Positions 35,882 through 45,415 of a stretch of 45,415 nt of DNA are shown here, piece after piece. The translations under genes were made by a program, and so were the position numbers. The stretch is taken from positions 10,369 through 55,783 of the forward strand of contig JAUNDI010000011.1 of NCBI GenBank assembly GCA_030526155.1, read 5' to 3'. The DNA comes from Bacteroidia bacterium. Its GTDB lineage: Bacteria; Bacteroidota; Bacteroidia; Bacteroidales; Marinilabiliaceae. The notes under the pieces were generated by a model, which saw nothing but the letters and a program-made list of their open reading frames with translations, made no database searches and was not told where the DNA came from. Every line of letters starts with the position of its first letter. Position 1 is the stretch's first letter.

Positions 35882-38866
35882 ATGAATACTACGTTTCTTG
35901 ATTCTGTAGTTGATTACTACTATAACACTAGATTGTTTTCGCAGAGAGATTGGTCGCGATATACATTTGTATTTACTTCACATCGTGCGGGTTCGTACTT
36001 TAAGCATGCGTTAAAGAGGAGAGTCGAGGTAGGTGGAGGATTTATCTTTGGGCTTAATATATGTACTATTGACGAGCTATTTTCCAAGAAGTCGCAGTAT
36101 GTAGTTGCGGATAATCTGACCTTGACATTTATGCTCTATGAGGCCTACAAAGAGGTGCTGATGGAGAAGGCATTGGTATCGGCTGAAGATAGGATGATGC
36201 AGTTTGATTTTTTCTATTCTTGGAGTCAGACCTTCATAGGAGATTTTGATGATATAGATAAATATTTGGCGGACCCAGCTAAGCTTTTTGATAATGTGTT
36301 TGAGTATGAGGCACTATCGGATGATTTGTCGCATATAGATGAAGAGCAGAGGGAGGTGATAGAGCAGTTTTGGAATGTGGTATTCAAGGAGGGGGAAGAT
36401 GGTAAGATGTATAGGGAGCAGTTTTTGATGCTCTATGGTTGTTTGCATGAGATTTATAGTAGGTTTAGGGAGAGGTTGGCATCGCAAGGGTTAGCTTATA
36501 ATGGTATGCTATATAAGGATGTGGTGGAGCGATTTGTTCCAGATGCGTCTGATGAGAATGCGATGCACTATGTCTTTATAGGGTTTAATGCATTGACATC
36601 TGCGGAGAGGGTAATATTTAATAGGTTGACCAAGGCTGGATTGGCAGACTTTTTCTGGGATTATAGTGCGGAGATTATCAAGCCTATGACAGATGAGAAG
36701 GGTAGGGCTCCGCGAAAAGTTCAGGTATTGGGAAATGTTTTGTTGCAACAACCAGAAGGCTATGGTGCTGGTAGATTTGTGACTATATATAAAGATGAGT
36801 ATCCCGCGCCAAAAGATTATAAGTTGCCCGAGAAGGTGGATAAGCTGGATGTGAAGGTCACATCTGTGGCCTACTCGCAGTCGCAAGTAGCCTGTGTGGA
36901 GAAGTGGTTAGGCAAGTTGGCAGGTGAAGGTAGGCAACTTTCGGATTCGGCATTGGTGCTTGGAGATGAGTCTATGCTGCTTTCGGTATTGCAGTCGTTG
37001 CCTGATGAGGTGGATAAGGTGAATATTACTATGGGTTATCCTATTAAGTATACCTCGGTATATTCCCTTTTGGAGTTGTTGGCATGTTTGGATGCTACTA
37101 GTGGTACTTTGCGTTCGTCGTTAGTATTACCTATTATACAACATCCTACGCTTACTGCTGTACTTGCTGATGAGTGCAATGAATTGCGTAAGCAGATTGT
37201 TGAGAGTAACTATATATATATCAAGACGGCAAAGATATCGGGAAAGTTGGCTAAGTTCTTGGTTGTACCATCTAGAGTAGAGGAGGTGCCATCGTATTTG
37301 GTTGCTGTGACGAAGGAGTTATGTGGGTGTATGAGTGACGGAGATGTTAACCTTATTGATAAGGAGGCTACGAAGAGGCTCCATGCTATAGCAACTAGGT
37401 TTGCCGAGTTGATGAAGCCAGATATGTTGCAGCAGGTAAATAGTGTTAGGCTATTGTTCTCGATGTTTAATAGCTTGGCCGGTGGTGAATCGATAGATTT
37501 TAGAGGAGATAAATATGACGGTCTTCAGATTATGGGAATGATGGAGACCCGTTGTTTGGATTTTGAGAATATATGTGTGTTGTCGCTCAATGAGGGGGAG
37601 TTTCCTAAGTCATCTACGGTGAATACCTTTATACCTCGTACATTGAGGTATTCTTATGCTTTGCCTACCCAAGAGTTTAGGGATAGTATTTTTGCGTATT
37701 ATTTCTTTAGGCTTATATCTAGGGCGGATAGTTTGGATTTGGTTTATCATTCCAATTCTGAGGGAGGTGAGCCATCTAGATTTTTGTTACAGATGCAGTA
37801 TCAGTATGGCTTGTGGGATGGGGCTGAGTTGGTAGGTAGCAGGCCGCTTACCTTAGTATCGTCGCAAGATATTGAGGTTTTGAAGAGTGATGCTGTAATG
37901 AAGAGGCTATATAGGCGTTTTGATGGAGGTGAAACGCCTGGCCGAAGAGGAAAGAGGGTGCTTAGTCCGAGTGCTATTACAGAGTATAAGACATGCTCGT
38001 TGCGATTCTATTTCTCCTATGTTGTGGGGTTGCATCAGCAAGATGGTTTGGAAGAGGAGGCATCTGCTGCTGCTATTGGTAATATTTTCCATAAGGTAAT
38101 GCAGATGTTGTATGACCCTAATAAGTATAACCATATTTATACAGAAGAGGATAAGAGACTGCTGTTGAAAGATAGGCAGAGGATAGTTGATTTGGTAGAT
38201 AGTTGTTTTCGTGAGGAGATGAATATTGAGCCAAATGAGCCTCTTCATGGTAGGAATATACTTTATAGGAGAGCCATCGAGGATTATGTGCTTAGTCTTG
38301 TAGAGAAGGATATGGTGGATATTACCTTCTTGCAGCCAGAGAAGAGATATGAGTTGAGATATCAGTTGGATGGGGAACGTACTGTTTGGCTTGGTGGAGT
38401 AGTAGATAGGATGCATTTGGACGATAAGTCGCGCCTATGGATAGTGGATTATAAGACGGGTAAGGTTAATGGTAGGTATTTTAGGGATTTGTCGGTATTG
38501 AGGAGTAGGTTTGTAGATAATAAGGTATTGTTTCAGACGTTGCTCTATACATATTTTGTCTATACTGAGGATAAGGAGTATAGTAAGAAGAGTGTTGTAC
38601 CCGGTGTTATTGTGGTAAGGGATTTGCAGAAGAGTGGTGATTTGGAGATTTCGTTTGGTAAGGGGACGCAGCAAAAACATGATATGTTGGTTTTGGCGGG
38701 AGATGAGGATCCATTGTGTATTGAGTTTAAGGATTTCCTTAAGGAGGTAGTAACGGAGATATTTGATAAGGATAAGCCATTTAGATCGGCTGAGAAGGAT
38801 AGTTATTGTGGGTATTGCCCGTATTTATCGCTTTGTTCGATGTATAAGGCGCGCGACGAGAAGTAG
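35882..38866 (+). CDS. addB: AddB-type PD-(D/E)xK nuclease with Fe-S cluster cysteines
   Basis: 994 residues in the architecture of AddB/RexB, the nuclease-bearing subunit of the AddAB recombination complex. The N-terminal helicase-like half starts FVFTSHRAGSYFKHAL, where a Walker A would be, but has lost the GKT. The C-terminal nuclease has LSPSAITEYKTCSLRFYF, D842 in GGVVDRMH and D856-Y-K858 in IVDYKTGK. Four cysteines for a 4Fe-4S cluster are present: C705, then C976-x2-C979-x5-C985, the same spacing as in AddB. It probably processes double-strand ends. No addA is adjacent; the downstream genes are on the other strand. Confidence 0.82.
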   Translation: MNTTFLDSVVDYYYNTRLFSQRDWSRYTFVFTSHRAGSYFKHALKRRVEVGGGFIFGLNICTIDELFSKKSQYVVADNLTLTFMLYEAYKEVLMEKALVSAEDRMMQFDFFYSWSQTFIGDFDDIDKYLADPAKLFDNVFEYEALSDDLSHIDEEQREVIEQFWNVVFKEGEDGKMYREQFLMLYGCLHEIYSRFRERLASQGLAYNGMLYKDVVERFVPDASDENAMHYVFIGFNALTSAERVIFNRLTKAGLADFFWDYSAEIIKPMTDEKGRAPRKVQVLGNVLLQQPEGYGAGRFVTIYKDEYPAPKDYKLPEKVDKLDVKVTSVAYSQSQVACVEKWLGKLAGEGRQLSDSALVLGDESMLLSVLQSLPDEVDKVNITMGYPIKYTSVYSLLELLACLDATSGTLRSSLVLPIIQHPTLTAVLADECNELRKQIVESNYIYIKTAKISGKLAKFLVVPSRVEEVPSYLVAVTKELCGCMSDGDVNLIDKEATKRLHAIATRFAELMKPDMLQQVNSVRLLFSMFNSLAGGESIDFRGDKYDGLQIMGMMETRCLDFENICVLSLNEGEFPKSSTVNTFIPRTLRYSYALPTQEFRDSIFAYYFFRLISRADSLDLVYHSNSEGGEPSRFLLQMQYQYGLWDGAELVGSRPLTLVSSQDIEVLKSDAVMKRLYRRFDGGETPGRRGKRVLSPSAITEYKTCSLRFYFSYVVGLHQQDGLEEEASAAAIGNIFHKVMQMLYDPNKYNHIYTEEDKRLLLKDRQRIVDLVDSCFREEMNIEPNEPLHGRNILYRRAIEDYVLSLVEKDMVDITFLQPEKRYELRYQLDGERTVWLGGVVDRMHLDDKSRLWIVDYKTGKVNGRYFRDLSVLRSRFVDNKVLFQTLLYTYFVYTEDKEYSKKSVVPGVIVVRDLQKSGDLEISFGKGTQQKHDMLVLAGDEDPLCIEFKDFLKEVVTEIFDKDKPFRSAEKDSYCGYCPYLSLCSMYKARDEK

Positions 38867-38880
38867 TCGCGCGTTTTTTT
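38850..38880 (+). terminator. Terminator overlapping the end of the AddB-type gene
   Basis: CGCGCGAC (38850-38857) pairs with GTCGCGCG (38866-38873), followed by a T7 run. The stop codon TAG (38864-38866) falls at the loop/stem edge, so the terminator is built into the coding end. Confidence 0.9.
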
Positions 38881-38902
38881 ATATAGACAAAATAATAGAC
38901 AT

Positions 38903-38941
38903 AAAAAAGCGCCACCTTCGAAGTCACATCGAAAACGGCGC
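38903..38941 (-). terminator. Rho-independent terminator on minus (small RNA / wbqC transcript)
   Basis: Arms at 38929-38941 and 38909-38921 (plus coordinates) form 13 pairs including three G-U, and the minus strand continues with TTTTTTAT. It is convergent with the plus-strand terminator at 38850-38880. Confidence 0.85.
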
Positions 38942-39053
38942 GCAACACTATTTTACACTAAGAAATATTCGCCTTGGTTAAGTGTCAGTAATGACACTTG
39001 GTATGATTGATTTACTTTGTTGTGGGAGAGATTCGCTCTTCCGTATCTCAATC
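38903..39053 (-). ncRNA. Candidate structured small RNA (~150 nt)
   Basis: On the minus strand a -7-like TAACTTTG (39060-39067) is followed by a region with no gene but clear structure. GATTGA (39053-39048) pairs with TCAATC (39010-39005), enclosing a GAGAT/ATCTC hairpin (39049-39028). A perfect 8-bp hairpin AAGTGTCA/TGACACTT is at 38999-38980. A 13-pair terminator stem (38941-38909) is followed by six U (38908-38903). The -33 element is poor (GTTA). It could instead be the 3' UTR of the wbqC transcript. No known family could be assigned from memory. Confidence 0.5.
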
Positions 39054-39134
39054 ACGATGCAAAGTTACAAATAAAATTGACAATTGTAACTTTATTGTGT
39101 ACTTTTTTACATCATTTACGTAACTTTTTTTGCA

Positions 39135-39758
39135 CTATTTCGTCATTGCGTGCAAAATTAGGCGGCTTTCGGGTCCCATATTGAATAGTAGGTCGCATAT
39201 TGAGAGCCAAGGGCGGAATCCGCAGCGGCTATTGAAGACCTGGTAATACTCTATGGGCTGGAGGTTTTCTTGGAGTCGGCATTGGTATTTAGGTTCGATG
39301 CCTATGCGCAAATCTTTTAGTTGGCCATCCATTTGAGCGTTCATCTCCTCTTCGCTTAGGATAGGGTTGAATGGGATGTCGAGAAGTTGTGCTATTACTC
39401 GATGGAGTTCCATATTCATATCCCATATTGAGGTCCAATTGCCCTCTATTACCCTTTTGATATCATCTATATAGTATTCGTAGAAGGGGGTATTAGAGTA
39501 GGCTGACATTAGGGCGTAGAGGTGTTGGTGTCGCCAATCGGTATCGTCGTTAATAAGGATATCGTGGTATGGCTTACTGTAGTTGCTCTCTGTAGGGACG
39601 GTGAGGGCCTGTTCTCCATTAGCCATTCCTATGACGGTACGTGTTCGGAAGGTACGTCTTTGGTGACGTCCCTTAATATCAAATGCGTAGCATTCACCTG
39701 ACGCAATGAGCGCCCAGTGTGCTACGCATCCGAAGTAGGGTAGATTAAGCAGAAGCAT
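39135..39758 (-). CDS. WbqC family protein
   Basis: 207 residues. The N-terminus MLLLNLPYFGCVAHWALIA and the segment YSKPYHDILINDDTDWRHQHLYALMSAYSNTPFYEYY fit the WbqC-like family. Members are found in O-antigen loci or, in Bacteroidetes, as stand-alone housekeeping-like genes; the activity is unproven. The protein is soluble, without signal peptide. It begins 2 nt after the ABC-F stop, so the two are translated from one transcript. Confidence 0.88.
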   Translation of the reverse strand: MLLLNLPYFGCVAHWALIASGECYAFDIKGRHQRRTFRTRTVIGMANGEQALTVPTESNYSKPYHDILINDDTDWRHQHLYALMSAYSNTPFYEYYIDDIKRVIEGNWTSIWDMNMELHRVIAQLLDIPFNPILSEEEMNAQMDGQLKDLRIGIEPKYQCRLQENLQPIEYYQVFNSRCGFRPWLSICDLLFNMGPESRLILHAMTK

Positions 39759-39760
39759 GT

Positions 39761-41389
<1,629 letters not shown>

Positions 41390-41518
41390 CTACTGTTATG
41401 TTGTACTTGCGCAAAGATAGTTATTTTTCTTTGGAATAGAAATTTTATTTCTTCATTTTCCTTTTGTTGTTATAGATGGTGTATCCCAACCGTTGTAGAG
41501 ACGGAGCATATCAATGGG

Positions 41519-41728
41519 CTAGGGTAGTTGTTTTAGTTGTTCTAGTGGGGCTAGTTATTCTAGTTATTCTAGTGGGGCTAGATTGGCTAGAGGGAGATAG
41601 AATGGTGGGCGGGTGGACTCTTGTTGCTCGCAGTTTTTTTAGTTGTTCTAGTTATTTTAGTGGGGCTAGATTGGCTAGAGGGGGCTAGAATGGTGGGCGG
41701 GTGGACTCTTGTTGCTCGCAGTTTTTTT
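41519..41728 (+). repeat. Composite intergenic repeat, two copies 88 nt apart
   Basis: Array 1 (41519-41600) has 9-nt units such as TTGTTCTAG, TGGGGCTAG, TTATTCTAG and ATTGGCTAG, then GGGCGGG (41607-41613) and TTGCTCGCAG at 41624 with T7. Array 2 (41641-41688) repeats the pattern, with TTGCTCGCAG at 41712. The 79-nt stretches 41562-41640 and 41650-41728 differ at only three positions. Confidence 0.9.
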
Positions 41729-41806
41729 AGTTTGGGGTTTTGGTTTTTGTTTTTTTTTGTTGGGGATTTGTTTAGGAGTGTTGGGGTGTTGAAAATGTAC
41801 GTGTAT

Positions 41807-41838
41807 CTTGTATTATTTTCTAAAAAAGTGTAACTTCG
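41807..41838 (+). promoter_or_regulatory. Promoter for the oadGAB operon
   Basis: CTTG (41807-41810) and TAACTTCG (41831-41838), 20 nt apart, each with one deviation from consensus. oadG starts 47 nt downstream. Confidence 0.55.
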
Positions 41839-41885
41839 CGCCCGACTTAAATACATTTTTTAAGAAACTAAACAAGTAGAAGTAT

Positions 41886-42146
41886 ATGGAAGGTAATTTG
41901 CTAGAAGCTGTAAAGCTGATGGTAGTGGGTATGGCTACTGTTTTTGCTGTGCTCTTTATCATTATTGGTGTGTCTAACGCACTGATTGCTTTCGTAAATA
42001 AGTTCATAGGTGAGGATGAGAAGCCTGCGGCGCAGTCGGCTTCGCAACCTACTGCTGTTAATCCTAGTGTAGCACAGGCTATTGCGCAAGCGGTGAATAT
42101 TGCTACTGCTGGTAAGGCTAAGGTTGATTCTATCAAACCTCTTTAA
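41886..42146 (+). CDS. oadG: Oxaloacetate decarboxylase gamma subunit (OadG family)
   Basis: 86 residues with one membrane helix (~10-34, MVVGMATVFAVLFIIIGVSNALIAF), then an acidic hinge and an Ala/Pro/Gln-rich tail. This is the small subunit that ties the biotin-bearing alpha chain to the membrane beta chain of the Na+-pumping decarboxylase. It is the first gene of oadG-A-B, 45 nt before oadA. The C-terminal Zn-binding His cluster known from some OadG proteins is not seen. Confidence 0.88.
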   Translation: MEGNLLEAVKLMVVGMATVFAVLFIIIGVSNALIAFVNKFIGEDEKPAAQSASQPTAVNPSVAQAIAQAVNIATAGKAKVDSIKPL

Positions 42147-42191
42147 TTTAGATATTTTCGTTTCAGGTAATAAATATAAATCTAGAGATAC

Positions 42192-44036
42192 ATGGGAAGA
42201 CAAATTAAGTTCAGTCTCGTTTTCCGCGATATGTGGCAGAGCTCAGGTAAGTATCAGCCACGCGTAGATCAGTTGGTTAAGGTAGCGCCATACATCATTA
42301 AGATGGGTTGCTTTGCACGTGTAGAGACAAATGGCGGTGGTTTTGAGCAGGTTAACCTACTCTATGGTGAGAACCCAAATAAGGCAGTAAGAGAGTGGAC
42401 TAAGCCTTTTCATGAGGCTGGCATTCAGACTCATATGCTTGACCGCGCTCTCAACGGTCTTCGTATGTCTCCAGTTCCTGCAGATGTTAGAAAGCTTTTC
42501 TATAAGGTAAAGAAGGCTCAGGGAACTGATATTACAAGAATTTTCTGTGGTCTTAATGACCCTCGTAACGTTATTCCTTCGATTAAGTATGCGAAAGAGG
42601 CTGGTATGATAGCTCAGGCTTCTCTTTGTATTACATATTCTCCTATCCATACAGTAGAGTACTACACAGATTTGGCTAAGCAGTTTATTGAGGCTGGTGC
42701 AGATGAGATCTGTTTGAAGGATATGGCTGGTATTGGTCGTCCTACATTCCTTGGTCAGCTTACAAAGAATATCAAGGCTATAAAGGATATTACTATTCAG
42801 TACCACTCGCATGCTGGTCCGGGCTTCAATATGGCATCTATTCTTGAGGTATGTAAGAATGGTTGTGATATTATCGACTGTGGTATGGAGCCTCTCTCAT
42901 GGGGTACTGGTCATGCTGACGTTATAGCAGTACTTGCTATGTTGAAGGATGCTGGTTTTGATGTACCAGAGGTAAATATGGAGGCTTATATGGAGACTCG
43001 TACTATTATCCAAGAGATGATGGATGACTTCCTTGGCTATTATATTCCAAAGCGTAACCGTTTGATGAACTCCCTCTTGATTGGTCCTGGTCTACCTGGT
43101 GGTATGATGGGTTCGCTCATGACAGACCTTGAGACAAACCTCGAGAGCCTCAATAAGTGGAAGGAGAAGAACGGCAAGCCAAAGTTGACACAAGATCAGC
43201 TTCTCATTAAGCTCTTTGATGAGGTTAAGTATGTATGGCCTATGATGGGTTATCCTTGTCTTGTTACACCATTCTCGCAGTATGTTAAGAACATGGCGCT
43301 TATGAATGTGATGCAGATGGAGAAGGGTAAGGAGCGTTGGAGCATGATAGCCGACGATATCTGGGATATGATGTTGGGCAAGGCTGGTCAGCTTCCTGGC
43401 GAATTGGCACCTGAGCTTGTAGAGCGTGCTAAGGAGCAGGGTAGAGAGTTCCATACTGAGGACCCACAATCTAACTATCCTGATGCTCTTGATACATTCC
43501 GTGAGGAGATGCAGAAAGAGGGTTGGGAGCTTGGTCAGGATGACGAGGAGCTCTTCGAGCTTGCTATGCACCCACAGCAGTATCGTGCATATAAGAGTGG
43601 TAAGGCGAAGGCAGACTTTGAGGAGGATTTGGCAAAGCGTAAGGCAGAGGCTAACAAGGGTACAGGTGCAGCGCTTGCATTGCCACAGACAATTACTGTT
43701 GATGTAAATGGCCAGAAGTATGCTGTAACACTTGGTGCAAATGATGGTTCGGCTTCGGCAGCTCCAGCAGCGGCAGCGGCTCCAGCGGCAGGTGCTCCTG
43801 GTGAGGGTGCTGAGTTGACATCGCCACTTGAGGGTAAGTTCTACTTGACAAAAGACTCATCTGAGACACCAGTGAAGGTTGGTGACACAGTAAAGAAGGG
43901 TCAGCGTGTATGTTACGTAGAGGCTATGAAGACCTTCAACGCTATTGCAGCTGAGGCAGACGGCGTAATCACAGAGATTTGCTTGACATCGGGTTCGGCA
44001 GTTTCTGAGGATGACGTGATAATGCGTATTAAATAA
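42192..44036 (+). CDS. oadA: Oxaloacetate decarboxylase alpha subunit, biotin-dependent carboxyltransferase
   Basis: 614 residues. The carboxyltransferase barrel (~1-300) has FRDMWQSSGKY with the metal-binding Asp (most relatives have RDAHQ), VETNGGGFEQ, CLKDMAGIG with the catalytic Lys, and YHSHAGPGF with the metal histidines. A PYC/OadA conserved region (~310-490) is followed by an Ala/Pro hinge (~515-535) and a biotinyl domain with VEAMKT, biotin on K580, 34 residues from the end. It transfers the carboxyl of oxaloacetate to biotin, giving pyruvate. Methylmalonyl-CoA decarboxylase is excluded by the pyruvate-carboxylase-type barrel. Confidence 0.95.
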   Translation: MGRQIKFSLVFRDMWQSSGKYQPRVDQLVKVAPYIIKMGCFARVETNGGGFEQVNLLYGENPNKAVREWTKPFHEAGIQTHMLDRALNGLRMSPVPADVRKLFYKVKKAQGTDITRIFCGLNDPRNVIPSIKYAKEAGMIAQASLCITYSPIHTVEYYTDLAKQFIEAGADEICLKDMAGIGRPTFLGQLTKNIKAIKDITIQYHSHAGPGFNMASILEVCKNGCDIIDCGMEPLSWGTGHADVIAVLAMLKDAGFDVPEVNMEAYMETRTIIQEMMDDFLGYYIPKRNRLMNSLLIGPGLPGGMMGSLMTDLETNLESLNKWKEKNGKPKLTQDQLLIKLFDEVKYVWPMMGYPCLVTPFSQYVKNMALMNVMQMEKGKERWSMIADDIWDMMLGKAGQLPGELAPELVERAKEQGREFHTEDPQSNYPDALDTFREEMQKEGWELGQDDEELFELAMHPQQYRAYKSGKAKADFEEDLAKRKAEANKGTGAALALPQTITVDVNGQKYAVTLGANDGSASAAPAAAAAPAAGAPGEGAELTSPLEGKFYLTKDSSETPVKVGDTVKKGQRVCYVEAMKTFNAIAAEADGVITEICLTSGSAVSEDDVIMRIK

Positions 44037-44059
44037 TTCATCCCATATATTATATAATA

Positions 44060-45295
44060 ATGGAAGAGATATTTCAGAAGATATATGAGATGACGGCTAT
44101 CAGTGCTATCATTGATAACCCATCTTTCTTGATAATGTATGCACTTGCTTTTGTGCTACTTTATCTTGGTATTAAGAAGGGCTATGAGCCACTTCTTCTT
44201 ATACCTATTGCATTTGGTGTTCTTATTGCCAACTTCCCAGGTGGTGATATGGGCGTAACAGCTGTAGACGGTGAGGGTATGGTAACATTGCCTGACGGTA
44301 CACAGAGATGCATTTGGGATATGAGTTTGCCATCTATTGCGCATGACCTTGGTTTGATGAACTTTATTTACTATATGCTCATCAAGACAGGTTTTATTCC
44401 ACCTATTATCTTTATGGGTGTGGGTGCGTTGACAGACTTTGGTCCGATGTTGCGTAACTTGAAGCTTGCTATCTTTGGTGCGGGTGCTCAGTTTGGTATT
44501 TTTGCTGTATTGCTCGTAGCTTGTAACTTCTTTACAATGCCTGAGTCGGCTTCGTTGGCAATCATTGGTGGTGCTGATGGTCCTACGGCTATCTTTACTA
44601 CTATTAAGTTGGCCCCACACTTGCTCGGTCCTATTGCTATTGCGGCATACTCATATATGGCATTGGTACCAGTGATTGTGCCAGCTGTAGTGAAGTTGCT
44701 CTGTACAGAGAAGGAGCTTAAGATAAATATGAAGGAGCAGGATAAGCTCTATCCTTCGAAGACTGAGTTTAAGAATATGCGAGTATTGAAGATTTTGTTC
44801 CCTATTGCTACTACCACTATTGTAGCTATCATAGTACCATCGGCTGTACCACTTGTAGGTATGTTGATGTTTGGTAACTTGATAAAGGAGGTAGGTGCTG
44901 CTACGGGCAGACTCTTTGATGCGGCTTCTAATGGCATTATGAATGCGGCTACAATATTCTTGGGTCTTTCGGTTGGTGCTACTATGACGGTAGATGCCTT
45001 CTTGAATTGGACAACAATTGGTATTGTGCTAGGTGGTTTCTTTGCCTTTGGTTTGTCTATTGCGGGTGGTATTTGCTTGGCTAAGGTATATAATCTCTTT
45101 GCTAAGAAGAAGGTTAACCCACTTATTGGTGCGACAGGTCTTTCGGCAGTGCCAATGGCTAGTCGTGTAGCTAATGATATTGCTTTGAAGTACGATTCAC
45201 GTAACCATGTGCTTAATTACTGTATGTCTTCTAACATCTCGGGTGTTATTGGATCTGCGGTTGCGGCGGGTATATTGATTTCGTTCTTGGGGTAA
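44060..45295 (+). CDS. oadB: Oxaloacetate decarboxylase beta subunit, sodium-pumping membrane decarboxylase
   Basis: 411 residues with about nine membrane helices. It carries the family's conserved IIGGADGPTAIFTTIKLAP, which holds an Asp needed for Na+ transport and decarboxylation, and NVLPxxx-like C-terminal NISGVIGSAVAAGI. It decarboxylates carboxybiotin of the alpha chain and exports Na+. It begins 23 nt after oadA, so oadG-A-B form one operon. A related methylmalonyl-CoA or glutaconyl-CoA beta chain is similar in sequence, but the OadA neighbour decides. Confidence 0.95.
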   Translation: MEEIFQKIYEMTAISAIIDNPSFLIMYALAFVLLYLGIKKGYEPLLLIPIAFGVLIANFPGGDMGVTAVDGEGMVTLPDGTQRCIWDMSLPSIAHDLGLMNFIYYMLIKTGFIPPIIFMGVGALTDFGPMLRNLKLAIFGAGAQFGIFAVLLVACNFFTMPESASLAIIGGADGPTAIFTTIKLAPHLLGPIAIAAYSYMALVPVIVPAVVKLLCTEKELKINMKEQDKLYPSKTEFKNMRVLKILFPIATTTIVAIIVPSAVPLVGMLMFGNLIKEVGAATGRLFDAASNGIMNAATIFLGLSVGATMTVDAFLNWTTIGIVLGGFFAFGLSIAGGICLAKVYNLFAKKKVNPLIGATGLSAVPMASRVANDIALKYDSRNHVLNYCMSSNISGVIGSAVAAGILISFLG

Positions 45296-45317
45296 GGAAT
45301 TTCTGTTTTGGTTATTT

Positions 45318-45349
45318 AAGGCTTGTCTCTTCGGGGGCAGGCCTTTTTT
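45318..45349 (+). terminator. Rho-independent terminator after oadB
   Basis: AAGGCTTGTC (45318-45327) pairs with the GGCAGGCCTT side (about 45336-45345), allowing G-U pairs, followed by a T-run. Confidence 0.8.
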
Positions 45350-45368
45350 GTTTTGGGATTTTGGAGGG

Positions 45369-45415
45369 GCACTCGGATTTAACGGATTTTTTTTAGTTGG
45401 ACTAGATAGACTAGA
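45369..45415 (+). repeat. ACGGATTTA plus CTAG array, cut by window end
   Basis: The exact 21-nt string starting GCACTCGG seen at 17420 recurs at 45369-45389. It runs straight into TTTTAG, TTGGACTAG, ATAGACTAG, the start of a 9-nt CTAG array. Confidence 0.75.

Noticed and set aside
41607-41640. Rho-independent terminator at the GGGCGGG...CTCGCAG-T7 unit
   Set aside because: The possible stem is only about 5 bp, and two of the loci are divergent gaps with no plus-strand transcript to end.
41476-41833. Hydrophobic Val/Leu-rich open frames
   Set aside because: They are translations of the 9-nt CTAG arrays, with no start context or homology, and similar frames open on both strands.

Overview
The window is a chromosomal segment of an anaerobic member of the Bacteroidales (phylum Bacteroidota). 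The evidence is a gliding/type IX secretion (T9SS) substrate followed by a PorP/SprF protein and a PorE-type lipoprotein-like OmpA protein, a Bacteroidota RNase P RNA, promoters of the Bacteroidetes type (TTTG, 19-21 nt spacer, TAnnTTTG), A-rich leaders with few Shine-Dalgarno sites, lipid A/KDO genes, menaquinone MenE, a WbqC protein, and a Na+-pumping oxaloacetate decarboxylase. I cannot place it to genus. No transposase, integrase, CRISPR array, tRNA or prophage gene was seen. Most of the window is ordinary core genome.

Layout. 1-8.6 kb: the 3' part of a giant T9SS type-B cargo protein, a PorP/SprF protein overlapping it by one base, then PorE, a SPOR-like protein and rnpB. 8.8-17.4 kb: a 1158-residue protein that may be a pyrophosphate-type PEP carboxykinase, a CBM20-GH77 4-alpha-glucanotransferase, and a single-HKD PLD-family protein overlapping a RecD-like helicase. 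17.9-23.6 kb: a secreted BspA-type leucine-rich-repeat protein, kdsA, surE, a small membrane protein, lpxB and a DUF2807 adhesin-like protein. 23.6-28.6 kb: mostly minus strand, with a polysaccharide deacetylase and a glycosyltransferase, divergent from a nitroreductase, then RDD protein and der. 28.9-38.9 kb: menE, dacB, two thioredoxin-fold proteins (one without the CxxC), grpE-dnaJ, a tiny lipoprotein, gapA and an AddB-type nuclease. 38.9-45.3 kb: a candidate minus-strand small RNA, wbqC and a YbiT-type ABC-F gene on minus, then oadG-oadA-oadB on plus.

Functional themes. Envelope biogenesis dominates: KDO and lipid A synthesis (kdsA, lpxB), peptidoglycan trimming (dacB), surface polysaccharide (glycosyltransferase, deacetylase), and T9SS cargo plus machinery. 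Central anaerobic metabolism is represented by gapA, malQ, the possible PPi-PEPCK and the Oad sodium pump, all of which touch glycolysis or the PEP/oxaloacetate node. DNA maintenance is represented by the AddB-like nuclease and the PLD/helicase pair.

The least explained material lies in the intergenic gaps at 17.4-17.9, 28.6-28.9, 41.5-41.75 and 45.37-45.415 kb. They share a composite repeat: 9-nt periodic arrays ending in CTAG, then a GGGCGGG box, then a TTGCTCGCAG plus T-tract motif that recurs at 44-nt (or 88-nt) steps, with ACGGATTTA-type 9-mers at two of the sites. In three loci the composite sits upstream of a plus-strand gene in the same orientation. I regard this as the best candidate for an undescribed element.
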